Shown: one piece after another, positions 50,347 through 58,344 of the stretch
Layout: each line of letters opens with the position of its first letter
Numbering within the stretch: position 1 is the first letter of the stretch
DNA from: JBBRHQ01 sp963781345
GTDB taxonomy: Bacteria > Actinomycetota > Thermoleophilia > Solirubrobacterales > 70-9
Assembly: GCA_963781345.1 (NCBI GenBank)
Contig: CAWAFQ010000001.1
Span: 62,001 to 126,000 of the forward strand
Length of the DNA: 64,000 bases
Reading direction: 5' to 3'
Position numbers and translations under genes: made by a program
The notes under the pieces: model-generated
The model's input: the letters and a program-made list of their open reading frames with translations, nothing else
Told to the model about the DNA's origin: nothing
The model's database searches: none

Positions 50347-51532
50347 ATGGTCTCCTTCCGCAACATCTCTGCGCTCGCCGTGCTCTGCGCGGCGATGCTG
50401 CCCGGGCTCGCCTCCGATGCGACCGCGGCGGGGGGTTGCAGCGCGGCCGCGGCGGAGACGGTCGCCTACGAGCAGCTTGCGGGGGTGCCGCTCAACTCGA
50501 CCAGCCTCGATCTGTACGCGCCGGCCGCCGGATGCGTTGCCGGCGGCGGCCCGGCTCCGGTCGTGATCTGGGTCCACGGGGGCGGCTACCACAACGGCGA
50601 CAAGGCGAATCAGGTCGCCGACAAGGTGCGGCTCTTCAACGACCTCGGCTACGTCTTCATCAGCGTCAACTACCGGCTCACGGTTGCCGGCGACCCGGCC
50701 TCCGCTCACTATCCGGACCACTACCGCGATGTCGCCGCCGCGGTCGCCTGGACCCGGGCCAAGATCGCGATCGCGGGGCGGCGATCCGCGTCGAATAGCG
50801 CTTTTCGGCCACTCCGCGGGGGCCGACATCGTCTCCAACGTCGCCGTCAACCCGACCTGGCTCGGGGAGCGGGGGCTCGGCCTCGATGACCTGCGCTGCG
50901 CGGGACCGCTTGACACCGAGGGCTTCGACAAGGTCGCCGCCAACGATGACGGCGAGGACCTCCAGTGGCTCGACTCGCTCGGCAACAACCCCAACTACAA
51001 GACCGAGACCTCGGCCAATTACCTGATCAGGCCGAGGACCGGGATCGCGCCGGTGATCACCGTCTTCAGGGGATCCGCGCAGCGCCAGCAGATCGAGAAC
51101 GCCTTCGCCCAGCGCCTGCGCGACGCCGGGGTGGCGACGACGCTGATCGACGCCCGCAGCCTCAGCCACAACGAGGTCAACACCAAGATCGGCGCTGCGG
51201 GAGACACGGTGATGACGGGGCCGATCGTCGCCTTCCTCGCCGACTGCTTCGCCCCGCGGCCACCGGCGCAGCCGGCTCTGCGCAGGCGCCCGGCGGCCGT
51301 CGTCCACCTCGGTCCCCGCAGGCGCCGCGCGAAGGTCACCTTCGCCTTTGCCTCGAGCACCGACGGGGCCCGCTATCAGTGCAGGCTCGGCAGCGCCGCG
51401 TTCAAATCGTGCCGTTCCCCGCGCAGCTACACAGTCGGCAGGGGCAGGCACGTCTTCTCGGTCCGGGCGGTCTCGGTCGAGGGAGCGGGGCCCGTGAAGA
51501 CCTTCGCTTCCGGGTCGAGCAGCCGACGCTGA
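50347..51532 (+). pseudogene. secreted alpha/beta hydrolase (esterase) with C-terminal Ig-like domain, one apparent frameshift
   Basis: A signal peptide (FRNISALAVLCAAMLPGLASDATA) is followed by an esterase of the HGGG class: VIWVHGGGYHNGD (oxyanion hole), NYRLTVAGDPASAHYPDHYRDV, and in the next frame GDPRRIALFGHSAGADIVSN (nucleophile serine). Removing one base near 50776 joins them. The C-terminal stretch (KVTFAFASSTDGARYQCRLGS, HVFSVRAVSVEGAGP) is an Ig-like domain that is often appended to Solirubrobacterales surface proteins. Corrected length is 394 residues. Substrates are unknown; an extracellular ester or peptide is likely. Confidence 0.8.
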
Positions 51533-51576
51533 AGCGGCGCCGAACGCGATCGATCCGGCAGGATTCGCGCTGCGGC

Positions 51577-51750
51577 TCAGCCCGTCAGCAGACGGACCCA
51601 GACGAGCGCCGCCAGCAGCGCCACTGCAATCAGCATGAAGCCGCGCCGGCGATCCTCCTGGGTCAGCTGAAGGAGGCCGATCAGGAGCCCGGCCGGCGGC
51701 AGCAGGACGGCGATCACGAATGGCAGGATCGAGGAGGCGCGGGCACCCAC
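51577..51750 (-). CDS. 57-residue membrane protein
   Basis: GTG-started reading frame: VGARASSILPFVIAVLLPPAG, then LLIGLLQLTQEDRRRGFMLI and AVALLAALVWVRLLTG. It has two membrane helices joined by a charged loop. TACGCT lies 6 nt upstream of the GTG, consistent with a leaderless mRNA. It is flanked by the esterase (converging) and the lipase (diverging). Small hydrophobic proteins of this size often modulate transporters or proteases; function unknown. Confidence 0.55.
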   Translation of the reverse strand: MGARASSILPFVIAVLLPPAGLLIGLLQLTQEDRRRGFMLIAVALLAALVWVRLLTG

Positions 51751-51912
51751 CGGCGCAGCGTAGCGGCGGCCGACCACCCGAGCGGGGGAGCGCTCCGATC
51801 GTCGAATTCCGGTGTTCCTTGGGTACCGCTGCCCCGATTGCCACGGAGAAACTAGGGTTAGCACCCGGCCCGCGCCCACCACACGCCGACCCGGGCCCAC
51901 AAAGGAGAGAAC

Positions 51913-53150
51913 TTGACCATTAGCGCCGCCCCCCACCGCCTTCGAAACAGAGTCCTCGCCGCGCTCGTGGCAGGAGTCGCCGCCGTCGCCCTTCTGGGCG
52001 CCCCCGGCGCTGAGGCCAAGGTTCGCACCGGCCCCGCCGGACTCGCCTTCTACCACCCGCCGAAGAGCCTTCCGGGCGGCCACGGCAGCCTGATCTGGGC
52101 GCGCAAGGCCGGCGGCCTGGTGCCGCTGAAGAGGGCGGCCTCGACCAAGCTCGTCCTCTACACCTCGATCACCCCCCAGGGCAAGCGGGTCGCGGTCTCG
52201 GGCTCGGTCAGCATCCCGAAGGGCAAGCCGCCGAAGGGCGGCTGGCCGGTGATCAGCTACGCCCACGGCACGACCGGCACCGCCGATGCCTGCGCCCCCT
52301 CGCGCAACCGCAAGGGCGGCCCGGCCGAGGGCTACATCTCCTACATCGACCCCCAGCTCAACGCCTGGCTCGCCGCCGGCTACGCGGTGGTCCGCACCGA
52401 TTACCAGGGCCTCGGCACCCCCGGCCCCCACGCCTATCTGATCGGCAGGGCCGAGGGCCGCAGCGTCCTCGACATCGTCCGGGCGGCCCGCCAGCTCAAC
52501 CCGGCGATCGGCAAGCGCTTCCTGATCTCCGGCCACTCGCAGGGCGGCCACGCGGCGCTCTTCGCCGCCGGCCTCGCGAAGGGCTACGCGCCGGACCTGT
52601 CGCTGCGCGGGACGGTCGCCTACGCGCCGGCATCTCGCACCTCAAGGAGCAGGCCTCGCTGCTGCCCGTCGATCACCACGCCCGAGCTGCCTCTCGGCGC
52701 TCGCGATCCTGATCGTCCAGGGCGCGACGACCGAATCGACTCCTGCGGCGCCGATCAAGCCCGAGCCTGCTACTCTCCGACCAGGCCCTCGGCTTCTACC
52801 CGCTGGTCGACAAGCTCTGCCTCTCGCAGCTCGCCACCCCTCAGCCGACTCGGCGGCCTCGCACCATCGACGCTGCTCCGCCCGGGTGCCGACCTGACGG
52901 CGCTCTACGACGTGCTCGACAAGCAGAACCCGGCGGTGACGACGACGGCGCCGGTGCTGCTCGCCCAAGGGGACGCCGACACGACGGTTCCGAAGTCTCT
53001 TCAGCGACCCAGCTCGTCGCCGAGCTCACGGCCACGGGCGACAACGTCACCTACAGCGTCTACCCCGGCGTCAACCACGGGCCGATCGTCGCCGCGGCCG
53101 AGGCCGAGGCGCTGGCGTTCTATGAGTCAAAGCTCCCGCCCGGGAGTTGA
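51913..53150 (+). pseudogene. secreted lipase-like alpha/beta hydrolase, several frameshifts
   Basis: A signal peptide (RVLAALVAGVAAVALLGAPGAEA) is followed by a secretory-lipase (LIP family) body: WPVISYAHGTTGTADACAP, YAVVRTDYQGLGTPGPHAYL and RFLISGHSQGGHAALFAAGL with the nucleophile serine. From about 52630 to 53010 the frame changes at least four times; pieces such as ISHLKEQASLLP, SALAILIVQGATTEST, LLLSDQALGFYPLVDKLC and LAPSTLLRPGADLTALYDVL are in different frames. The C-terminal piece (FSDQLVAELTATGDNVTYSV then NHGPIVAAAEAEAL) ends at TGA 53148-53150. TTG start with AAAGGAGAG. Whether it is a true pseudogene or a sequence error is unclear. Confidence 0.72.
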
Positions 53151-53165
53151 TCCAGCGGTCGCGGA

Positions 53166-54011
53166 GTGACCGCGGCCGAGGGTGATCCCGGGAGGCGGCC
53201 ACCGCCTCCCGGGACGGTCAGGCCGCAGCGCTTCCTCCCCAAGTTCCACTGGGAGCTGCTCGCCTGCGGGGTCGGGGGCCACCTCCTGGTCGGGACCGAC
53301 GCGGCCGAGATCCGGCCCGAAGACCGCCTGATCGCCCGTCTCGAAGAAGGTGTCCGCTGGCACCGCTGCCTGCGCTGCGACAGCTGGCTGGCGCTCGAGC
53401 CTCCTGCCCATCCGGCCCGCCGCCACCCCCCGGACCGCGACGAGATACGGCTGCCGCTTCGCGGCAGGCCGCTGCGCGACAAGTTCATCCTGCGGTTGAT
53501 CGCCGTCGACAAGGCCCTGCGGTTCCTGCTCTTCGCCGCGCTCGCCGTCGGCGTCTTCTTGATCGCCGCCAACGAGACCGGGGTGCGCGACCTCTACTAC
53601 CGGTTGTTGCAGGACTTCCGAGGAACCAGCGAGCTCCCCCAGCACGGGCTCCTTCATGAGATCGACCGGCTGCTCAACCTTCGCAGCGGCACCCTCGAGC
53701 TGGTCGGCCTCGGTCTCGCCGCCTACGCCCTGCTGCAGGCGACCGAGGCGGCGGGGCTGTGGATGACGAAGCGCTGGGCCGAGTACCTGACCTTCATCGC
53801 CACCTCCCTCTTCATCCCGTTCGAGGTCTGGGAGCTGACCGTCAGCCAAACGCCGCTGAAGATCGCGGCGCTGGTGCTGAACTTCGCCATAGTCGCCTAC
53901 CTGCTGTGGGCGAAGAGGCTGTTCGGGCTGCGCGGCGGCGCCGCCGCCGACGAGGCGCTCGGCGCACTCGATGTCGGCTGGGAGTCGCTGGAGCGCACCG
54001 CACCCGGTTGA
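53166..54011 (+). CDS. DUF2127 membrane protein
   Basis: A 281-residue protein. Residues 24-85 form a soluble part with a CxxC pair (HRCLRCDSWL); three or four helices follow (LRFLLFAALAVGVFLIAANE, GTLELVGLGLAAYALLQATE, then KRWAEYLTFIATSLFIPFEVWEL and IAALVLNFAIVAYLLWAKRLF). The KRWAEYLTFIATSLFIPFE stretch is the DUF2127 signature. Function unknown. A GTG start is used; it lies 15 nt behind the lipase. The C-terminal TAPG and stop are the first copy of a tandem repeat. Confidence 0.85.
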   Translation: MTAAEGDPGRRPPPPGTVRPQRFLPKFHWELLACGVGGHLLVGTDAAEIRPEDRLIARLEEGVRWHRCLRCDSWLALEPPAHPARRHPPDRDEIRLPLRGRPLRDKFILRLIAVDKALRFLLFAALAVGVFLIAANETGVRDLYYRLLQDFRGTSELPQHGLLHEIDRLLNLRSGTLELVGLGLAAYALLQATEAAGLWMTKRWAEYLTFIATSLFIPFEVWELTVSQTPLKIAALVLNFAIVAYLLWAKRLFGLRGGAAADEALGALDVGWESLERTAPG

Positions 54012-54081
54012 CCGCTCCCGGCACCGCGGCACCGCACCCCTTTGACCACCCCCGGCACCGCACCCGGTTGACCAATCCCGG
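53996..54081. repeat. 26-bp tandem repeat, three copies, covering the DUF2127 stop
   Basis: Copies at 53996-54021, 54030-54055 and 54056-54081, with 8 extra bases between the first two. Each contains CACCGCACCC followed by a TTGACC that includes the TGA. The first copy is the end of the DUF2127 gene (TAPG and stop). Confidence 0.8.
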
Positions 54082-54147
54082 CGCCTGCGGCTCGCGACGG
54101 GTGGATTCCGTCCCCCATTTCGTCGAAATCCACCCATCGCCGTAGGC
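54081..54147. terminator. long hairpin between the DUF2127 and DUF47 genes
   Basis: GGGTGGATT (54099-54107) pairs with AATCCACCC (54127-54135), and the flanking GCCTGCGG/CCGTAGGC lengthen the stem with one mismatch. It lies between converging genes and can terminate both. Confidence 0.55.
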
Positions 54148-54195
54148 GGATCGCGGTTCCCATGAGGCCGCAGTCGGCCCGTGAAGGAATACGGG

Positions 54196-54810
54196 TCAGT
54201 TCTCCTTCAGCACCGAGTACCAGACGCGCTCGCCGACCCGGGCCATCTCCTCGCCGGTGCGGGAAAAGCGGCGGTAGAGCTCGCGGCGTGTGGTCACCTC
54301 GCGGACGTCCTCGACCTCGAGCAGCGCCGACATTGCGGCCCGGTAGGTGTGCTCGAGTCGGCGGTAGCTCTTGACCGCCGCATCCGCCGGCACCGTCGCG
54401 TCGGTGCCGCCGTCCTCGCTGAGGTCAAGGAGTGCCTCCCCGAGCCTCCGCGCGCCCTCGGCCAGATGGCCCGACATCTCCGCCATCGCCGCGTCGGGGG
54501 CCGCTCCCATCACCTCTGCCTCCCCGACCGTGTTCTTGGCGCTGTTTAGGATCTCATCGATCCCACTGGAGAGCTCGAACAGGTCCTCCGGCTCCAGCGG
54601 CGTCGAGAAGGCGACCGTCAGCGCCTCTCGCAGTTCGCGCTTGTGGTCGTCGGCCCTGTGCTCACAGGCGCGGACGAGGTCGGCCGCTTCGGGATCGCCC
54701 TGCGCCCAGGCGACGAGCGCGTCCATCCCCTCGACCGTGGTCTCGGTCTGGCGTCGAAGCATCCCGAGCACGTCCGGGGTCTCGGGGAGAAACCAGTTTC
54801 CGCGTTTCAT
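54196..54810 (-). CDS. DUF47 (PhoU-like) protein accessory to PiT
   Basis: A 204-residue protein with the PhoU-like four-helix bundles of DUF47: ADLVRACEHRADDHKRELRE and DLFELSSGIDEILNSAKNTV are conserved. It lies 24 nt behind the PiT gene on the same strand, the usual arrangement. It is thought to control or assist phosphate transport by the PiT protein; no PhoR/PhoB gene is near. Confidence 0.92.
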   Translation of the reverse strand: MKRGNWFLPETPDVLGMLRRQTETTVEGMDALVAWAQGDPEAADLVRACEHRADDHKRELREALTVAFSTPLEPEDLFELSSGIDEILNSAKNTVGEAEVMGAAPDAAMAEMSGHLAEGARRLGEALLDLSEDGGTDATVPADAAVKSYRRLEHTYRAAMSALLEVEDVREVTTRRELYRRFSRTGEEMARVGERVWYSVLKEN

Positions 54811-54834
54811 CGAGTGCCCTTCAGCTTCTGCGTG

Positions 54835-55896
54835 TCATCCGAGTGCCCTCCAGATCACCAGCGTAACCGCCCCGAGCGCAGCCGAGCCCGGAAGGGTCAG
54901 AACCCAGGCGAACGCGATCGAGCGAACGACGGCCCAGCGGACGTGATGCCAGCGCCGCCGGCCGCCGCCGACGCCTACCACCGACGAGGCGACGACCTGG
55001 GTCGTCGACACCGGCGCGCCGAGGAAGGTGGCGGGCAGGATCACCGCGGTCGAAGCGCTCTGGCTCGAGAAGCCGTCGATCGGTGTCAGCCGGAAGATCC
55101 TGCGGCCGATCGTGCGCACGATCCGCCATCCGCCCATCGCGGTGCCGACGGTCAGGGCGAGGCCGCAGGAGAGCTTCACCCAGAGCGGAACGGTGAGCGA
55201 GTCGAGGTGGCCGGTGGCGAGCAGCAGCGCCGCGATCACCCCCATCGCCTTCTGCGCGTCGTTGGCGCCATGACCGAACGAGAGCGCCGCCGACATCGCC
55301 CACTCCGAGGCCCGGATCGGCTCCTTCACGCGGTGGGTCGCCCGCCTCAGCGCCCAGGCGTTGAGGCGTGCGAACCCCCACCCGAAGGCGAGCCCGATCA
55401 CCGGTGAGACCGCGAGGACGATCAGCACCCCGAGAACCCCGACGGGCTTCCAGCCGTCGAGACCTCCCCAGTTGACCGCCCCGCTCCCGGCCTCGGCAAG
55501 GGCCGATCCCGTCAGCCCCCCAACCAGCGCGTGGGCCGAGCTCGACGGCAGGCCGCGCGACCAGGTGATCAGGTTCCACAGCGTCGCGGCCAGCACTCCC
55601 GACCCGATCACCTCGACCGCCTCTGAGGGCGAGACGGTGACGATCCCGGCGATCGTGTCGGCGACGGCCGTTCCGACGAGAAGGGCGCCGGCCATGTTGA
55701 AGGCGGCGGAGAGGGCGATAGCCTGCCCCGGTCGTGCGCCGCGGGTGGCGACCAGGGTCGCGATCGCGTTGGCGGCGTCATGAAAGCCGTTGGTCAGCGC
55801 AAAGGCAATCGAGAAGGTGATGGCGAGGACGAGTCCGATCTCCACCGCCACATCATCCACCGCGAAGAGCCTGTCTGTCGCGTCAACGAGCGACAA
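54835..55896 (-). CDS. pit: PiT family inorganic phosphate transporter
   Basis: A 353-residue transporter. The two PiT signatures are TNGFHDAANAIATLVATRG (N-terminal) and SFGHGANDAQKAMGVIAALL (C-terminal), with about ten helices. It takes up metal-phosphate with protons and works at high phosphate supply. The start is uncertain: the TTG at 55896 gives the longest form, and GTG codons a few residues further in are possible. The DUF47 gene follows in the same operon. Confidence 0.94.
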   Translation of the reverse strand: MSLVDATDRLFAVDDVAVEIGLVLAITFSIAFALTNGFHDAANAIATLVATRGARPGQAIALSAAFNMAGALLVGTAVADTIAGIVTVSPSEAVEVIGSGVLAATLWNLITWSRGLPSSSAHALVGGLTGSALAEAGSGAVNWGGLDGWKPVGVLGVLIVLAVSPVIGLAFGWGFARLNAWALRRATHRVKEPIRASEWAMSAALSFGHGANDAQKAMGVIAALLLATGHLDSLTVPLWVKLSCGLALTVGTAMGGWRIVRTIGRRIFRLTPIDGFSSQSASTAVILPATFLGAPVSTTQVVASSVVGVGGGRRRWHHVRWAVVRSIAFAWVLTLPGSAALGAVTLVIWRALG

Positions 55897-55962
55897 CCGG
55901 GATCGTGATCAGCGGGTGCCTGTGCCCAGGTCAGGCTAGGGAATGGCTCGATCCGATTGGTC

Positions 55963-55991
55963 TTGACAGGAGGGGGTGGCCGGGCTAGGTT
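55963..55991 (+). promoter_or_regulatory. sigma-70 promoter of the secreted protein gene
   Basis: TTGACA (55963-55968) and TAGGTT (55986-55991) are separated by 17 bp, a near-perfect housekeeping promoter. Transcription should start near 55998, giving a leader of about 32 nt to the ATG at 56030. It is the clearest promoter in the window. Confidence 0.75.
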
Positions 55992-56029
55992 CGGGGTTGT
56001 AGCGACCATCGTCCGCAAGGGAGAGACTC

Positions 56030-56776
56030 ATGATCGAACGGCTGAAGGCTCGCCTCACCTACGCCAACGTGGTCTCGTCGATCGCGCTCTTCCTGGTGCT
56101 CGGGGGCACCGCCTTCGCGCTGTCGAAGAACTCCGTCGGCAACAAGCAGCTGAAGAAGAACTCGGTGTCCGCGTCGAAGATCCGCGCCAACGCGGTCCTC
56201 GGCAGCAAGGTCAAGAACCAGACCCTGACCGGGTCCGACATCAAGCTCTCGACCCTCGACGCCGTTCCCAAGGCCAAGGCCCTGACGATCTTCCGCGCCA
56301 ACAAGCTGTTCCAGGCCGCGGCCACGGATGGTGCTACCGCTGCCGCCGCCGCAGCGGCGGCACCCCCGGTCGTCCTCTACAACGACAGTGACTTCCAGAT
56401 CTATGCGAAGTGCTTCCGCGACCTCTCGGCCGGACCGACCCTATCCGGTTCCGTCTACATCGCTACGAAGCAGGACGGAGCGATCTTCGACTCCGACGAC
56501 GACGAGCTGAGCGGAACCCCGCCCAACGGGTTCCTCAACACCGGCACGCCCGAGGACCTGCGTGAGGTCATGAGCGAGTCGACCGCGGTCGCCAACACCG
56601 CCAATGTTCAGTTCGAGGGCGACACCGAGTTCGCCGCCGTCTCGGCCGACAAGACCTCCCGGATTCAGGGCGACAACGGGATCGCGGTCAAACAGGGGCT
56701 TCTGCCTGCCGGTAACGGCCTCTACGGCGACGGAAACGTCTGCATCTTCACCAACCAGACCTTCCACACTCCCTAG
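56030..56776 (+). CDS. Solirubrobacterales-type secreted repeat protein
   Basis: A 248-residue exported protein. The N-terminus (IERLKARLTYANVVSSIALF then LVLGGTAFALSKNSVGN) is a signal/anchor seen almost only in Thermoleophilia. A repeat region follows in which NSVGNKQLKKNSVSASKI and ANAVLGSKVKNQTLTGSDIK echo each other every 10-11 residues. The C-terminal 150 residues (YNDSDFQIYAKCFRDLSAGP, EGDTEFAAVSADKTS) probably form a beta-domain. Function unknown; it is probably displayed at the surface. The strong TTGACA/TAGGTT promoter and the AAGGGAGAG site suggest high expression. Confidence 0.85.
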   Translation: MIERLKARLTYANVVSSIALFLVLGGTAFALSKNSVGNKQLKKNSVSASKIRANAVLGSKVKNQTLTGSDIKLSTLDAVPKAKALTIFRANKLFQAAATDGATAAAAAAAAPPVVLYNDSDFQIYAKCFRDLSAGPTLSGSVYIATKQDGAIFDSDDDELSGTPPNGFLNTGTPEDLREVMSESTAVANTANVQFEGDTEFAAVSADKTSRIQGDNGIAVKQGLLPAGNGLYGDGNVCIFTNQTFHTP

Positions 56777-56819
56777 CCAGACCCCAGCGCAGCGGCGCCA
56801 ACTCCCTCGAAGCCCCCCA

Positions 56820-57018
56820 TGCCCCAGCCAGCTGGTCGGGGCGTGCGCGCCGTCTCACGCTCCTCCCTGATGCCAATCGAGAGGCGATCAGGGGCCTTCC
56901 CGCGCTCGCCGGCTCCTGAAGTTTGCGTGGTTTCAGGTGCCATGGGCCCCGAAACCACGCAGGCGATGTCGGCGACGGCGGGCGGAACACCCGTCGCTAC
57001 GTCTTGGGATTAGGACGT
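56820..57018. terminator. cluster of hairpins between converging genes
   Basis: Several inverted repeats follow each other: CCAGCTGG (about 56826-56838), CTGAT/ATCAG (about 56867-56891), an 11-bp perfect stem TGCGTGGTTTC/GAAACCACGCA (56924-56934 with 56951-56961), GCGACGG/CCGTCGC (about 56972-56997) and ACGTC/GACGT (about 56999-57018). They lie between the secreted protein and the M20 operon, so bidirectional termination is likely. Confidence 0.5.
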
Positions 57019-58344
57019 GCCAGTTTCCCCGCGGGTCGCGCCGCTGATCGCCCGCAGCGCATGCAGGTGGAACTCGGCCATCTCCACAAGGTCGGCGAGG
57101 TCGAGGCTCTCGTCAGCTCCGTGGGCGGCGTCGGCGTAGGCGCCCGGTTCGGTCGAGAAGACGGGAGCGAAGCCATAGGCGACGGCGCCGAACGCCTGGC
57201 GGATCCAGTGGGAATCGGTGAAGCCTGGTGTTACCACCGGTAACAGCTCGGCGCCGGGCAGGCGAGTCTCCACATACTCCCGGCAGACCCGGTAGAGCGG
57301 CGTATCGATCGAGGACTCGGTGCCGCCCGCGAGCGGCTCGAGAAACTCCAGCTCGTAGGGGAAGTCGTCACCCAGGGCCGCGCCCACCTCCCGGCGAACG
57401 TCGGATTCGGTCTCCCCAGGGAGCGCCCGGCAATCGCAGACGACATCGGCGAACGGCGGGATCACGTTGCTGGGCTCTCCGGTCTCGAGACCTGTCGGGG
57501 TCACCGTCATCCGGGTCATCGCCGGAATCATGCTCTCCATCAGCGGATGCTGTCCGGTCGCCCACCGGATCACCTCCTCGTCGCTGCCCGCCGGCGCCCC
57601 GACGCTTTCCAGGGCGCACCTTACCGAGGGCAGCAGGCGGACACGCGTCTGGTGGTGGCGGAGCCTCTCGATCGCCGAGGCCGCGTGGTGGAGGGGGTTC
57701 TCGGCACGACCGGGAAGGGAGGCGTGTCCGGCGCGCCCGAGGACCCTCAGCCGCAGCGCGCTCACCTGCTTCTCTCCGATCGAGATCGTCACCACGCGCC
57801 GGCCGCCGGCCAGCTCCAGCAGGGAGCCGCCGCCCTCGTTCAGAGAGAAGTCGCAGCGCAGGTCGGGGCGCTCGCGCACAAGCCAGGACATGCCCACATC
57901 GGATGTGTTGCGCTCCTCGTCGGACTCGGCGACGATGACGATGTCCCCGCGAGGCCGCACCCCGCTGCGTGCGAAGGCGGCAAACGCCACGACCCGAGCC
58001 GCGAGCTCGTTCTTCATGTCGACGGCGCCGCGGCCGACCAGCTGCCCGTCGCGGATTCGGCCCTCGAAGGGGGGCACGGTCCAGCCGGCGGTGGGAGCCG
58101 GGACGACGTCGGTGTGGGCGATCAGCATCAGCGAAGGCCCGTCGCCGCTGCCCTCGATCCGGGCGATCAGATTGAGGCGCCGGGGATCGGGCCCGATCAG
58201 CTCCGACTCGACCCCCGCCGCGCGCAGGTAAGAGGCCACCATCTCGGCGGCCGGAGTCTCGCCACCGGGGGGGTTCGACGTGTCGATTCGGATCAGGTCG
58301 CGCGCGAGGGCGACCACTTCGTCGCGCAGGTCGGTGGAGCTCAC
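57010..58344 (-). CDS. M20 family metallopeptidase
   Basis: A 444-residue M20 peptidase (ArgE/DapE/CPG2 type). Metal and catalytic motifs: LMLIAHTDVVP (H-T-D), GRGAVDMKNELAARV, VAESDEERNTSDVG (catalytic Glu pair), and VTPGFTDSHWIRQAFGAVAYG near the end. It removes residues or acyl groups from peptides or amino acids. It is the last gene of the peptide operon; its GTG overlaps the DmpA-type gene stop (GTGA). It likely degrades what the Dpp transporter brings in. Confidence 0.93.
   Translation of the reverse strand: MSSTDLRDEVVALARDLIRIDTSNPPGGETPAAEMVASYLRAAGVESELIGPDPRRLNLIARIEGSGDGPSLMLIAHTDVVPAPTAGWTVPPFEGRIRDGQLVGRGAVDMKNELAARVVAFAAFARSGVRPRGDIVIVAESDEERNTSDVGMSWLVRERPDLRCDFSLNEGGGSLLELAGGRRVVTISIGEKQVSALRLRVLGRAGHASLPGRAENPLHHAASAIERLRHHQTRVRLLPSVRCALESVGAPAGSDEEVIRWATGQHPLMESMIPAMTRMTVTPTGLETGEPSNVIPPFADVVCDCRALPGETESDVRREVGAALGDDFPYELEFLEPLAGGTESSIDTPLYRVCREYVETRLPGAELLPVVTPGFTDSHWIRQAFGAVAYGFAPVFSTEPGAYADAAHGADESLDLADLVEMAEFHLHALRAISGATRGETGTS

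Noticed and set aside
53996..54081. Tandem promoters, because each unit contains TTGACC
   Set aside because: No -10-like hexamer stands 16-18 bp behind the copies, and the next gene on that strand is far away.
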